Shown here: in pieces, positions 1 to 5,376 of the stretch
How the letters are laid out: the number at the start of each line of letters is the position of its first letter
Numbering within the stretch: position 1 is the first letter of the stretch
NCBI GenBank assembly: GCA_964367905.1
Contig: CAYIZP010000068.1
Coordinates: 1-10,454 of the forward strand
DNA from: CAUPWF01 sp964367905
GTDB taxonomy: Bacteria; Bacillota; Clostridia; Lachnospirales; Lachnospiraceae
Length of the DNA: 10,454 bases
Direction: 5' to 3'
The notes under the pieces: model-generated
Databases searched by the model: none
The model's input: only the letters and a program-made list of their open reading frames with translations
Told to the model about the DNA's origin: nothing
Made by a program: the position numbers and the translations under genes

Positions 1-29
1 AATATACCTTATATATCCTAATCTGTCAA
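1..29 (-). promoter_or_regulatory. Sigma-A promoter reading out of the left edge
   Basis: Read on the minus strand, TTGACA (24-29) is followed by a 17-bp spacer and TATATT (1-6), a near-consensus vegetative promoter. Transcription would start just outside the window and run left, so a minus-strand gene or operon is expected there. The hairpins at 52-120 lie upstream of this -35 box and would not be in its transcript. Confidence 0.7.
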
Positions 30-51
30 TACTTTAATTTTGTGTGCAACT

Positions 52-95
52 AATCACGTCCATTTACAAGTCGCCTTACGGCGAGGGACGTGATT
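52..95. repeat. Nested inverted repeat (outer 9 bp, inner 5 bp)
   Basis: AATCACGTC (52-60) and GACGTGATT (87-95) are perfect reverse complements. Inside them TCGCC (71-75) and GGCGA (80-84) form a second perfect stem around TTAC. The arrangement is a helix capped by an off-centre hairpin, which could be an RNA fold or a protein site. No coding frame covers it and I do not recognise it as a known RNA family. Confidence 0.6.
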
Positions 96-100
96 TATCA

Positions 101-120
101 GTGTGCCCAGCATGGCACAC
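101..120. repeat. Perfect 7-bp hairpin
   Basis: GTGTGCC (101-107) and GGCACAC (114-120) pair perfectly around the six-base loop CAGCAT. It sits five bases after the nested repeat and ten bases before the terminator-like stem, so three stable hairpins lie within 100 bp. Function unknown. Confidence 0.55.
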
Positions 121-123
121 CAC

Positions 124-155
124 AAAAAAAGGACTGCCGGTCAGACAGCCCTTCT
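124..155 (-). terminator. Rho-independent terminator, minus polarity
   Basis: On the minus strand GGGCTGTC (151-144) pairs with GGCAGTCC (138-131) through eight pairs including two G-U wobbles, over a five-base loop. A run of seven T follows (130-124). On the plus strand the same arms carry A-C mismatches and only a broken T run (TTCTTTT), so minus is the likely working direction, with weak bidirectional use possible. No minus-strand gene lies to its right before the amt gene that ends at 1254, so what it terminates is unclear: perhaps a short RNA from 160-300, or leftward readthrough. Confidence 0.55.
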
Positions 156-185
156 TTTATAGTTATCTAAAGGAATGAGGGGGAT

Positions 186-213
186 GATAGCTAAGTTGTT
201 TCTCTTAACTATC
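186..213. repeat. Inverted repeat, 9 of 10 pairs
   Basis: GATAGCTAAG (186-195) and CTTAACTATC (204-213) pair with one exception around an 8-base loop. The exception is a C-A mismatch in plus RNA but a G-U wobble in minus RNA. It would lie in any minus-strand transcript that ends at the terminator at 124-155. No gene covers it. Confidence 0.4.
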
Positions 214-273
214 TATACATAGTATAACCCGAAATCATGTCCAAATTATGTCCTCATCCTAAAAGAAATCTTA

Positions 274-300
274 AATTTCTTAAGTGTCGCTTAAGAAATT
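274..300. repeat. Perfect 11-bp inverted repeat upstream of trmB
   Basis: AATTTCTTAAG (274-284) and CTTAAGAAATT (290-300) are perfect reverse complements separated by TGTCG. The arms are A/T-rich and no T run follows, so this is more like a dimeric regulator's operator than a terminator. A pair of direct repeats, ATGTCC at 237-242 and 248-253 with an 11-bp period, lies just upstream. The regulator cannot be named from sequence. Confidence 0.5.
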
Positions 301-317
301 GTCGACTTTTTGTTTTC

Positions 318-349
318 TTTGTTGTATCCTATCATTATCATACAACAAA
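318..349 (+). promoter_or_regulatory. Perfect 10-bp inverted repeat abutting the trmB ribosome binding site
   Basis: TTTGTTGTAT (318-327) and ATACAACAAA (340-349) pair perfectly around a 12-base spacer, ending two bases before GAGGT, the trmB Shine-Dalgarno sequence. It could be a 5'-UTR hairpin tuning translation or an operator over the promoter. No convincing -35/-10 pair for trmB was found; weak candidates (TTGTCG at 299-304 with TTGTAT at 322-327) overlap these repeats. Confidence 0.45.
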
Positions 350-361
350 AGAGGTAAAAAT

Positions 362-1021
362 ATGCGATTAAGAAATATCCCACATGCCGACGAATTTGTC
401 GCAAATCATAAAAAAGCAATTTTAGAAAGTCAAAACAAAGAATTCAAAGGACACTGGAACCAAGAATTCGGCAATGCCAATCCTATTCATACCGAAATCG
501 GAATGGGTAAGGGGCAATTCATCCTAACCCTTGCAAAACAAAACCCAGACATTAACTATATCGGAATTGAACGATATACTAGTGTTTTATTACGCGCGCT
601 TGAAAAATATGACACCGATGATTTCTGTGAACTAGAGAATATTCGTTTTATCTGTATGGACGCTAACAACCTCTGTGATATGTTTGAAGAACAAGAAGTT
701 TCTAAGATTTATCTGAATTTCTCAGATCCTTGGCCAAAATCCAAACATGCAAGTCGTCGATTGACATCGAGAAACTTCCTTAATATATATGATAAAATAT
801 TACAAGCGGATGGAACAATAGAATTCAAGACCGATAACCGGTCCCTATTTGACTTTTCACTCTATGAAGTGAGTGAATCAAAGTGGGCTCTGGATCAATC
901 TACTTTTGATCTGCACCATAATCCAGATATGATGATTGGAAATGTGATGACTGAATATGAAGAGAAATTCTCTTCCATGGGCAATCCCATTCATAAATTG
1001 ATTACCTCTAGAATAATCTAG
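362..1021 (+). CDS. trmB: tRNA (guanine-N7-)-methyltransferase
   Basis: The product methylates N7 of G46 in the variable loop of tRNAs using S-adenosylmethionine, in the cytoplasm. The 219-residue protein has the usual family length. Near residues 43-52 is the SAM-binding segment HTEIGMGKGQF, then IGIERY for the cofactor ribose, then LNFSDPWPKSKHASRRL at about 119-135, the TrmB signature, and a C-terminal IEFKTDN. I chose ATG 362 because it follows GAGGT with a 6-base gap and gives the family start MRLRNIP. A GTG at 284 is in frame, but the 26 added residues are not family-like and would run across the inverted repeats. It stands alone and converges on amt. Family assignment is secure; single-copy housekeeping status is inferred. 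Confidence 0.95.
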   Translation: MRLRNIPHADEFVANHKKAILESQNKEFKGHWNQEFGNANPIHTEIGMGKGQFILTLAKQNPDINYIGIERYTSVLLRALEKYDTDDFCELENIRFICMDANNLCDMFEEQEVSKIYLNFSDPWPKSKHASRRLTSRNFLNIYDKILQADGTIEFKTDNRSLFDFSLYEVSESKWALDQSTFDLHHNPDMMIGNVMTEYEEKFSSMGNPIHKLITSRII

Positions 1022-1037
1022 AACAAGACCGATTCAC

Positions 1038-1055
1038 AACCGAGGTGGTTTCTTT
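1038..1055 (+). terminator. Weak terminator-like hairpin after trmB
   Basis: AACC (1038-1041) pairs with GGTT (1047-1050) over the loop GAGGT, and the broken T stretch TCTTTG follows, 17 bases after the trmB stop. The stem is only four pairs, so this is a tentative call; the larger palindrome at 1200-1247 may be the effective 3' boundary. Confidence 0.25.
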
Positions 1056-1073
1056 GTCGAATCCTTTTCAATC

Positions 1074-1110
1074 TGGCAGCTGCCAAAAAAGTATAGTGAA
1101 CTTCCTATAC
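1074..1110. repeat. Two small palindromes in the trmB-amt gap
   Basis: TGGCAGCTGCCA (1074-1085) is a perfect 12-bp palindrome followed by A's. GTATAG (1091-1096) and CTATAC (1105-1110) form a 6-bp inverted repeat. A further pair, CGCCA (1127-1131) and TGGCG (1156-1160), lies downstream. The 178 bp between the trmB stop and the palindrome at 1200 contain no credible coding frame. Confidence 0.35.
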
Positions 1111-1199
1111 ACCAAACCAAAACTTCGCCAGCTCTTCACGCAGATAGTTCTCTCATGGCGCGAGGTTTGTCGTGTCTTAAATAGAAGGGGATGTTAACA

Positions 1200-1247
1200 G
1201 GGGATGGGGATAGTGGTGAGTATTCCGCTCACATCTCCCCCATCCCC
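1200..1247. repeat. G-rich palindromic element at a convergent gene junction (copy 1)
   Basis: GGGGATGGGG (1200-1209) pairs perfectly with CCCCATCCCC (1238-1247), and an inner stem GTGAG (1216-1220) / CTCAC (1228-1232) caps it. It starts six bases past the amt stop codon. Neither strand has a proper T run after the stem, so it is a poor intrinsic terminator and more like a REP-type palindrome or an mRNA 3'-end stabiliser. Its right arm, ATCTCCCCCATCCCC, closely matches that of the element at 7043-7093, so both belong to one family. Confidence 0.65.
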
Positions 1248-1253
1248 AATTAT

Positions 1254-2939
1254 TTACTCATCTTGAAGAGCTTCATATCCAGATTCTCCCGTTCTAACTT
1301 TATATACATCATTTACTGGGCAGATGAATATCTTACCATCTCCAATATTTCCTGTTTGTAAGCTGTTGATTGCAGCGTCTACCACTGTCTTAACAGGTAC
1401 CTTGCAAACAACGATTTCCACTTTTACTTTTGGCAATAAATTGAAGTCTACTGGAACCCCACGATAATATTCCGAAGCTCCTTTTTGTATTCCACAACCC
1501 AATACTTGTGTTACTGTCATACCTGTAACTCCAATTTCATTCATTACAGATTTTAATGCCTCAAATTTGTTTTGATTTGTCAATATAACAATCTTGCTAA
1601 TTGGTGTATCTTTATCGTCTAATATGTTTGCAGGATCTGTTACTGTTACTTTATTTGCAACTGGCAGCACTTCTTCTTTGGCTTTCTTAGCAACCTTCGA
1701 AGGTTTTCCTACATGCATGAAGTCTGCATAACTTGATTCCAGACCATGTTCTTCGATGTCAAGACCTGTAATCTCTTCTTCTGCCGAAACACGAAGTCCC
1801 ATTGTCTTGTTTACCAATGTAAATACGATTGTCATAGTCACTGCAACCCATGCGATAACCGCACCAACTCCGATTATCTGTACAATTAGGAAGTCTGCAC
1901 CATGTCCGTATAATAATCCAGAATCCACTGCGAAGAAACCTGTTAAGATTGTACCAACTGCACCACATAAACCGTGAACACCTACCGCACCTACTGGATC
2001 ATCAATCTTAAGAACTTTATCAATAAACTCAATACCAAATATGATTACAAATGAAGCGATTAAACCAATCGCAAATGCACCTGCTGGAGATACGTAATCA
2101 CATCCTGCTGTAATTGCAACCAAGCCACCTAGGGCACCGTTCAATGTCATAGAAACGTCTGGCTTACCATATTTGAACCATGTAATTACCATTGTAGCCG
2201 CTGCTGATGTCGCTGCCGCTAAGTTTGTTGTAACAAAGATGCTTGACATCGCAAGAAGTGTTTCATCACCTGTAGCCGATACGGTAGATGCCCCATTAAA
2301 TCCGAACCAACAGAACCATAGGATGAATACTCCTAGCGCCCCTAATGTTAAGTTATGTCCAAGGATCGCCTTAGGCTTTCCATTTTTTCCATATTTTCCA
2401 ATACGTGGTCCTAGGATTTTTGCTCCGATTAGAGCAGCAACACCACCAACCATGTGAACTGTAGTAGAACCAGCAAAATCATGGAATCCCATTTCAGCTA
2501 ACCAGCCACCACCCCAGATCCAGTGTCCTGAGATCGGGTAAACCACTGCACTTAATACTAAACTATAGATACAATATGCCGAGAACTTTGTACGCTCAGC
2601 CATTGCTCCAGATACAATTGTTGCCGCTGTTGCGCAAAATACTGTCTGGAATATCAAGAATGCCATAGTCGGATATGTACTGCTATAGTCTCCTTGAACA
2701 AAAAAGTCTGGTGTTCCAATAAAACCTCCGATGTCAGTTCCAAACATAAGCCCGAATCCCAACACCCAGAAAACGAGGGTTCCTAACGAAAAGTCCATTA
2801 AGTTTTTCATAATGATGTTTCCCGCGTTTTTCGCTCTTGTAAATCCGGCTTCCACCATCGCGAAGCCTGCTTGCATGAAGAATACTAGCGCGGCCCCTAG
2901 TAGGACCCATATAGTATCTACTGATGAATATAATTCCAT
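1254..2939 (-). CDS. amt: Ammonium transporter fused to a C-terminal P-II domain
   Basis: This 561-residue membrane protein takes up ammonium. Residues 1 to about 395 are an Amt/Mep channel of about eleven helices with no cleavable signal. The aromatic gate (FQTVF near 97-101), ISGHWIWGG near 136-144, D154 and H162 in DFAGSTTVH, FGFN near 212-215 and H322 in VGVHG match the substrate-binding and twin-histidine pore residues of AmtB. A charged linker (about 396-447) joins a P-II/GlnK domain (448-561) with the B-loop TGNIGDGKIF and RTGE near the C terminus, both nucleotide-binding. The T-loop reads YYRGVPVDFN, so the usual uridylylated tyrosine (YRGAEY) is absent. The fusion puts channel and regulator in one chain; separate GlnK would bind AmtB's cytoplasmic face. 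The start is ATG 2939 after AAGGAGAG. It is divergent from glnA with a long leader. Confidence 0.95.
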   Translation of the reverse strand: MELYSSVDTIWVLLGAALVFFMQAGFAMVEAGFTRAKNAGNIIMKNLMDFSLGTLVFWVLGFGLMFGTDIGGFIGTPDFFVQGDYSSTYPTMAFLIFQTVFCATAATIVSGAMAERTKFSAYCIYSLVLSAVVYPISGHWIWGGGWLAEMGFHDFAGSTTVHMVGGVAALIGAKILGPRIGKYGKNGKPKAILGHNLTLGALGVFILWFCWFGFNGASTVSATGDETLLAMSSIFVTTNLAAATSAAATMVITWFKYGKPDVSMTLNGALGGLVAITAGCDYVSPAGAFAIGLIASFVIIFGIEFIDKVLKIDDPVGAVGVHGLCGAVGTILTGFFAVDSGLLYGHGADFLIVQIIGVGAVIAWVAVTMTIVFTLVNKTMGLRVSAEEEITGLDIEEHGLESSYADFMHVGKPSKVAKKAKEEVLPVANKVTVTDPANILDDKDTPISKIVILTNQNKFEALKSVMNEIGVTGMTVTQVLGCGIQKGASEYYRGVPVDFNLLPKVKVEIVVCKVPVKTVVDAAINSLQTGNIGDGKIFICPVNDVYKVRTGESGYEALQDE

Positions 2940-3002
2940 AATTCTCTCTCCTTAATCAAATAATCTGCATTTTGTTTTGTTGACGGGTTACAAATACTTC
3001 TC

Positions 3003-3119
3003 ATAATATGCATTTTGTGTCATTTATATGTTTCGTATAATAGCAAATGGGGCGTTACAATCCTCCTACAAAAGAAGAAACGTAACACCCCATTGTGTTA
3101 TTATACAAATGCATATTAT
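3003..3119 (-). repeat. Long three-segment hairpin in the amt leader
   Basis: Three nested helices stack. The outer is ATAATATGCATTT (3003-3015) with its exact complement at 3107-3119, 13 bp. The middle is GTATAATA (3035-3042) with TATTATAC (3099-3106), 8 bp. The inner is AATGGGGCGTTAC (3046-3058) with GTAACACCCCATT (3082-3094), 13 pairs with one wobble that is G-U only in minus RNA. About 19 nt (3016-3034) bulge on one side. The 23-nt apex contains AGGAGG in minus sense, itself able to pair with TTCTTC. An old miniature inverted-repeat insertion is an alternative, but no target duplication flanks it. Confidence 0.65.
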
Positions 3120-3126
3120 TGATAAG

Positions 3127-3216
3127 TATGAAATGGAACGGTGTTTCTATTTCCAATGATGTAAAAAATAAAAAATGGCACCATAGATTTCTCTATAGCG
3201 CCGTTGCCATTTCATA
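3127..3216 (-). promoter_or_regulatory. Long-range helix enclosing the amt attenuator
   Basis: At the very 5' end of the predicted amt RNA, TATGAAATGGCAACGG (3216-3201) is complementary to CCGTTCCATTTCATA (3141-3127) over 15 pairs with a single bulged C. The helix encloses the terminator at 3163-3202. Part of the 5' arm (AAATGGCA) can instead pair with TGCCATTT at the foot of that terminator, so several folds compete. This looks like a switchable leader; the order in which arms are transcribed means the closing helix can form only after readthrough. Confidence 0.55.
3163..3202 (-). terminator. Attenuator (intrinsic terminator) in the amt leader
   Basis: In minus sense GGCGCTATAGA (3202-3192) pairs with TCTATGGTGCC (3187-3177) through 11 pairs, two of them G-U, closed by a GAAA tetraloop. 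An A and two runs of six T follow (3175-3170, 3168-3163). It begins about 13 nt after the predicted transcription start and 224 nt before the amt ATG, so it would stop amt transcription unless disrupted. An alternative hairpin at 3195-3210, ATGGC and GCTAT around the loop AACGGC, uses the same 5' arm and excludes the terminator. Confidence 0.75.
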
Positions 3217-3221
3217 GACCT

Positions 3222-3250
3222 AGTATATAACTCCTCCACCGATATGTCAA
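3222..3250 (-). promoter_or_regulatory. Sigma-A promoter of amt
   Basis: Minus-strand TTGACA (3245-3250), a 17-bp spacer and TATACT (3222-3227) form a near-perfect vegetative promoter, with a start expected near 3215. T tracts upstream of the -35 read as A tracts in this orientation and could act as an UP element. Confidence 0.8.
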
Positions 3251-3269
3251 TCGTCACTTGTGTAATTTA

Positions 3270-3293
3270 TTTTTTTGGTTTTTTTGTTTTTTT
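3270..3293. other. Three phased 7-base T tracts between divergent promoters
   Basis: Runs of exactly seven T lie at 3270-3276, 3279-3285 and 3287-3293, between the amt -35 (3250) and the glnA -35 (3323). Such tracts commonly act as UP elements or cause DNA stiffness or bending. An imperfectly related inverted repeat, TTTTGTG (3290-3296) and CACAAAA (3311-3317), overlaps the last tract. Confidence 0.4.
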
Positions 3294-3322
3294 GTGCAAA
3301 ACTAACAAAACACAAAATGGAA

Positions 3323-3351
3323 TTGACTAACACTATTAAAGTGCCTATAAT
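3323..3351 (+). promoter_or_regulatory. Sigma-A promoter of the glnA operon
   Basis: TTGACT (3323-3328), a 17-bp spacer and TATAAT (3346-3351) predict a start near 3358, giving a leader of about 80 nt before the glnA ATG. No GlnR/TnrA-type box (TGTNA-N7-TNACA) was found in the divergent region, so control may be at the RNA level. Confidence 0.8.
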
Positions 3352-3361
3352 TAAATGTAAG

Positions 3362-3393
3362 AAAGCCGTTTTTGTATCATAACGGGTTTTTTT
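3362..3393 (+). terminator. Attenuator-like hairpin in the glnA leader
   Basis: CCGTT (3366-3370) pairs with AACGG (3381-3385) over a 10-base loop. AAA (3362-3364) and TTT (3387-3389) can extend it past one G-G mismatch, and seven T follow (3387-3393). It lies within the first few bases of the predicted transcript and 45 bp before the glnA ATG. The stem is short, so it would be a leaky terminator; its place between promoter and gene suggests attenuation. Confidence 0.5.
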
Positions 3394-3437
3394 CGTTTAA
3401 ATGAGAGCTTAAATATAGAAATTGGAGGTAGCGAATT

Positions 3438-4757
3438 ATGAGTTATACTGTAAGCGAAGTACTGGATTTCGTGGAAGAAAATGATGTAAAATTTGTAAAA
3501 TTAGCCTTTTGCGACTTGAACGGGGTTCAGAAAAACATTTCGATTACTGCTGAATCTCTTCCAAAAGCATTTGAAAAAGGGATATCGATTGACACTTGGG
3601 CGATCGATGGATTTGTCAAAATAGAAGAGACCGATTTACTCCTATTCCCTGACCTATCTACGGTTACCATTCTACCATGGAGACCACAACACGGTCGTGT
3701 CATGCGTATGTTTTGCAGCATCAGATATCCAGATGGCAGACAATTTGAAGGTGACGGACGATATATTCTAGCTCAAGCAGTCAAGAAAATGGCAGAAGCT
3801 GGATATCGTTGTAATATCGGTACCGAGTGCGAGTTTTATTTATTTGAATTAGATGAAAAAGGACTTCCGACGAAGATTCCACAAGACAATGCTCAATATT
3901 GTGACATTGCCCCTCTAGACAAAGGCGAAAATGTACGTCGCGACATCTGTTTTACTCTAGAAGAAATGGGGATTGTACCAGAGAGTTCACACCATGAACA
4001 AGGACCTGGACAAAATGAAATTGATTTCCGACACAGCAATGCGATTACAGCTGCCGACAATATGACCTCCTTCAAATCTGTAGTCAAAACCATCGCGCGA
4101 AAGAACGGATTGTTCGCATCTTTTATGCCAAAACCTTTTAAAAACAAGAGTGGAAATGGACTGCATGTCAATATTTCATTAGAGAAAAACGGAAGGAATA
4201 TCTTCCAACCGCAAGATGATAGCGACTACAGCCAAGAAGCTGAATTCTTTATAGAAGGAATCCTAAATCGAATAAAAGAAGTGACCTTATTCTTTAATCC
4301 GATTGTAAATTCTTATCGTCGTTTGGGCGAGTTTGATGCTCCACGACATATTACTTGGTCACAACACAATCGCTCGCGACTTGTTCGAATTCCAGCAGAG
4401 TCTGGCAAGTATGGAAGAATGGAATTGCGCTCTCCTGATCCAACTTGTAATCCATACATTGCATTTGCGCTTTTGATCTATGCTGGACTAGAAGGGTTAG
4501 AGAATAAAATACCACTTCGTGAGCAAGTAGATATCAAAGCTCTAGCAAGAGACAACGATAAATTAGATGAAATCGATAAAATTCCACATAACTTAGCAGA
4601 GGCAATCCAATGTGTAAGGGAAAGTGAATTTGTGAGGTCTCATCTACCTGAAAAAATGTTGAATGTCTACTTGGACATGAAATCAGACGAATATACACAA
4701 TACAACCAAGGCTTAACTTCTGAGCAAAAAGACGAATTATATTTCCATCGTGTTTAG
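3438..4757 (+). CDS. glnA: Glutamine synthetase, type I (clostridial subgroup)
   Basis: The enzyme makes glutamine from glutamate, ammonia and ATP in the cytoplasm. The 439 residues match the size of non-adenylylated GSI-alpha enzymes. An N-terminal beta-grasp domain (about 14-97) precedes the catalytic domain (about 104-439). Metal and substrate residues include E130 and E132 (GTECEF), E187 and E194 (HHEQGPGQNEIDF), H243 (SGNGLHVN), NP at 287-288, NRSRLVRIPA at 311-320 and ELRSPDP at 329-335. Two places differ from textbook GSI: the DGSS loop reads IDTWAIDGF (51-59), and the flap glutamate (YEAP in classical enzymes) is D300 in EFDAPRH. No adenylylation tyrosine motif is seen. The start follows GGAGG at 3424-3428. 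It probably heads an operon with the ANTAR gene 45 bp on. A GS-like ligase is the alternative, but the neighbours favour true GS. Confidence 0.9.
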   Translation: MSYTVSEVLDFVEENDVKFVKLAFCDLNGVQKNISITAESLPKAFEKGISIDTWAIDGFVKIEETDLLLFPDLSTVTILPWRPQHGRVMRMFCSIRYPDGRQFEGDGRYILAQAVKKMAEAGYRCNIGTECEFYLFELDEKGLPTKIPQDNAQYCDIAPLDKGENVRRDICFTLEEMGIVPESSHHEQGPGQNEIDFRHSNAITAADNMTSFKSVVKTIARKNGLFASFMPKPFKNKSGNGLHVNISLEKNGRNIFQPQDDSDYSQEAEFFIEGILNRIKEVTLFFNPIVNSYRRLGEFDAPRHITWSQHNRSRLVRIPAESGKYGRMELRSPDPTCNPYIAFALLIYAGLEGLENKIPLREQVDIKALARDNDKLDEIDKIPHNLAEAIQCVRESEFVRSHLPEKMLNVYLDMKSDEYTQYNQGLTSEQKDELYFHRV

Positions 4758-4802
4758 TTCAACCGAGACACACGTTAATCTTAAAACAGAAGGGAGTAGC
4801 AC

Positions 4803-5372
4803 ATGAGCCAGAGATTGGTTGTATCAAGTTCTGAAAAAGGCCAAGAATTGTTGCTTTCTCTATTAAAAACAATGGACAACACCACGAATTCTGTTGCCAA
4901 CAATGCAAGTGAGGCTCGACGATTGATGATACAGAATGACTTTGATGTCATCATCATCATCGCACCTTTAAAAGATGAATTCGGTACTGAATTAGCTCAA
5001 TACATCACGAGCAATAGCCAGTCTGGTGTCATATTAATCGGCAAACAGGAGATTGCGGATCAGATCTCAGCCCAAGTAGAAGACTATGGTGTTTTGGTCG
5101 TAGGGATGCCCATTGGAAAAGCAACGTTTTATCAAGCCTTAAAGATGGCTTCTGTCATGAAGCGACGCATGGAACAATTACGTGCTGAAAATGTAAAATT
5201 ACAGAACAAATTAAAGGACGTCAATAAAATAAGTAGAGCCAAATGCCTCTTGATACAGTATATGAACCTGACCGAAGAAGAGGCACACCGACAGATAGAA
5301 AAGCAGGCAATGGATAAACAAAGCACTCGAAAAGAAATTGCCGAAATGATAATCGAAAACTATGCAACATAA
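4803..5372 (+). CDS. ANTAR-domain transcription antiterminator with pseudo-receiver
   Basis: A 189-residue regulator with a response-regulator-like N-terminal fold (about 4-118), a coiled-coil helix (about 115-140) and a C-terminal ANTAR RNA-binding domain (about 130-186; RAKCLLIQYMNLTEEEAHRQ, then KEIAEMII). ANTAR proteins bind paired RNA hairpins with A1/G4 hexaloops and prevent terminator formation. The receiver lacks the acidic pair after strand 1 (VVSSSE), has hydrophobics and Ala where the phospho-Asp should be (IIIIAPLKDE), and lacks the strand-5 Lys (VVGMPI), so phosphorylation is unlikely. ANTAR genes beside glnA are known in clostridia (nitR/glnR of C. acetobutylicum and relatives). 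The start follows AGAAGGGAG. It is 45 bp after glnA without a terminator, so co-transcription is likely. Candidate targets are the amt and glnA leaders. Confidence 0.9.
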   Translation: MSQRLVVSSSEKGQELLLSLLKTMDNTTNSVANNASEARRLMIQNDFDVIIIIAPLKDEFGTELAQYITSNSQSGVILIGKQEIADQISAQVEDYGVLVVGMPIGKATFYQALKMASVMKRRMEQLRAENVKLQNKLKDVNKISRAKCLLIQYMNLTEEEAHRQIEKQAMDKQSTRKEIAEMIIENYAT

Positions 5373-5376
5373 TAAA

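Larger units (their letters stand above)
2940..3216 (-). promoter_or_regulatory. Long structured 5' leader of amt
   Basis: From the predicted start near 3215 to the amt ATG is about 276 nt with no convincing small gene. In RNA order it holds 5' arm A (3216-3201), an attenuator hairpin with U runs (3202-3163), arm B (3141-3127) that pairs with arm A, a 117-nt long hairpin (3119-3003), and the ribosome binding site AAGGAGAG. In two of these helices the non-Watson-Crick pairs are G-U in minus-strand RNA but A-C in plus-strand RNA, which argues that the amt transcript is the folded molecule. No known riboswitch class is recognised. Confidence 0.65.

Noticed and set aside
101..120. 5' end of a group II intron (GUGYG start)
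   Set aside because: GTGTG matches the short consensus, but no domain V, no reverse transcriptase and no further intron sequence follow; five bases are not evidence.
284..361. N-terminal extension of trmB from a GTG at 284
   Set aside because: The extra 26 residues do not look like TrmB, the GTG has no Shine-Dalgarno sequence and sits in an inverted repeat, while ATG 362 has GAGGT and gives the family N terminus.
1091..1110. FRT-like recombinase site
   Set aside because: GAACTTCCTATAC resembles half of a yeast FRT site by chance; spacing and the second half differ and no recombinase is present.
1756..2955. Plus-strand frames across amt (1756-1977, 2173-2457, 2731-2955)
   Set aside because: They are antisense to a well-conserved membrane protein gene, have proline/alanine-rich composition typical of such shadows, and lack ribosome binding sites.
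3362..3393. ANTAR tandem-hairpin motif in the glnA leader
   Set aside because: AxxGxx strings occur but none is closed by a stem, and the leader is too short for two hairpins before the terminator.
2940..3437. GlnR/TnrA operator in the divergent region
   Set aside because: No match to TGTNA-N7-TNACA was found on either strand, so DNA-level control by that family is not supported.
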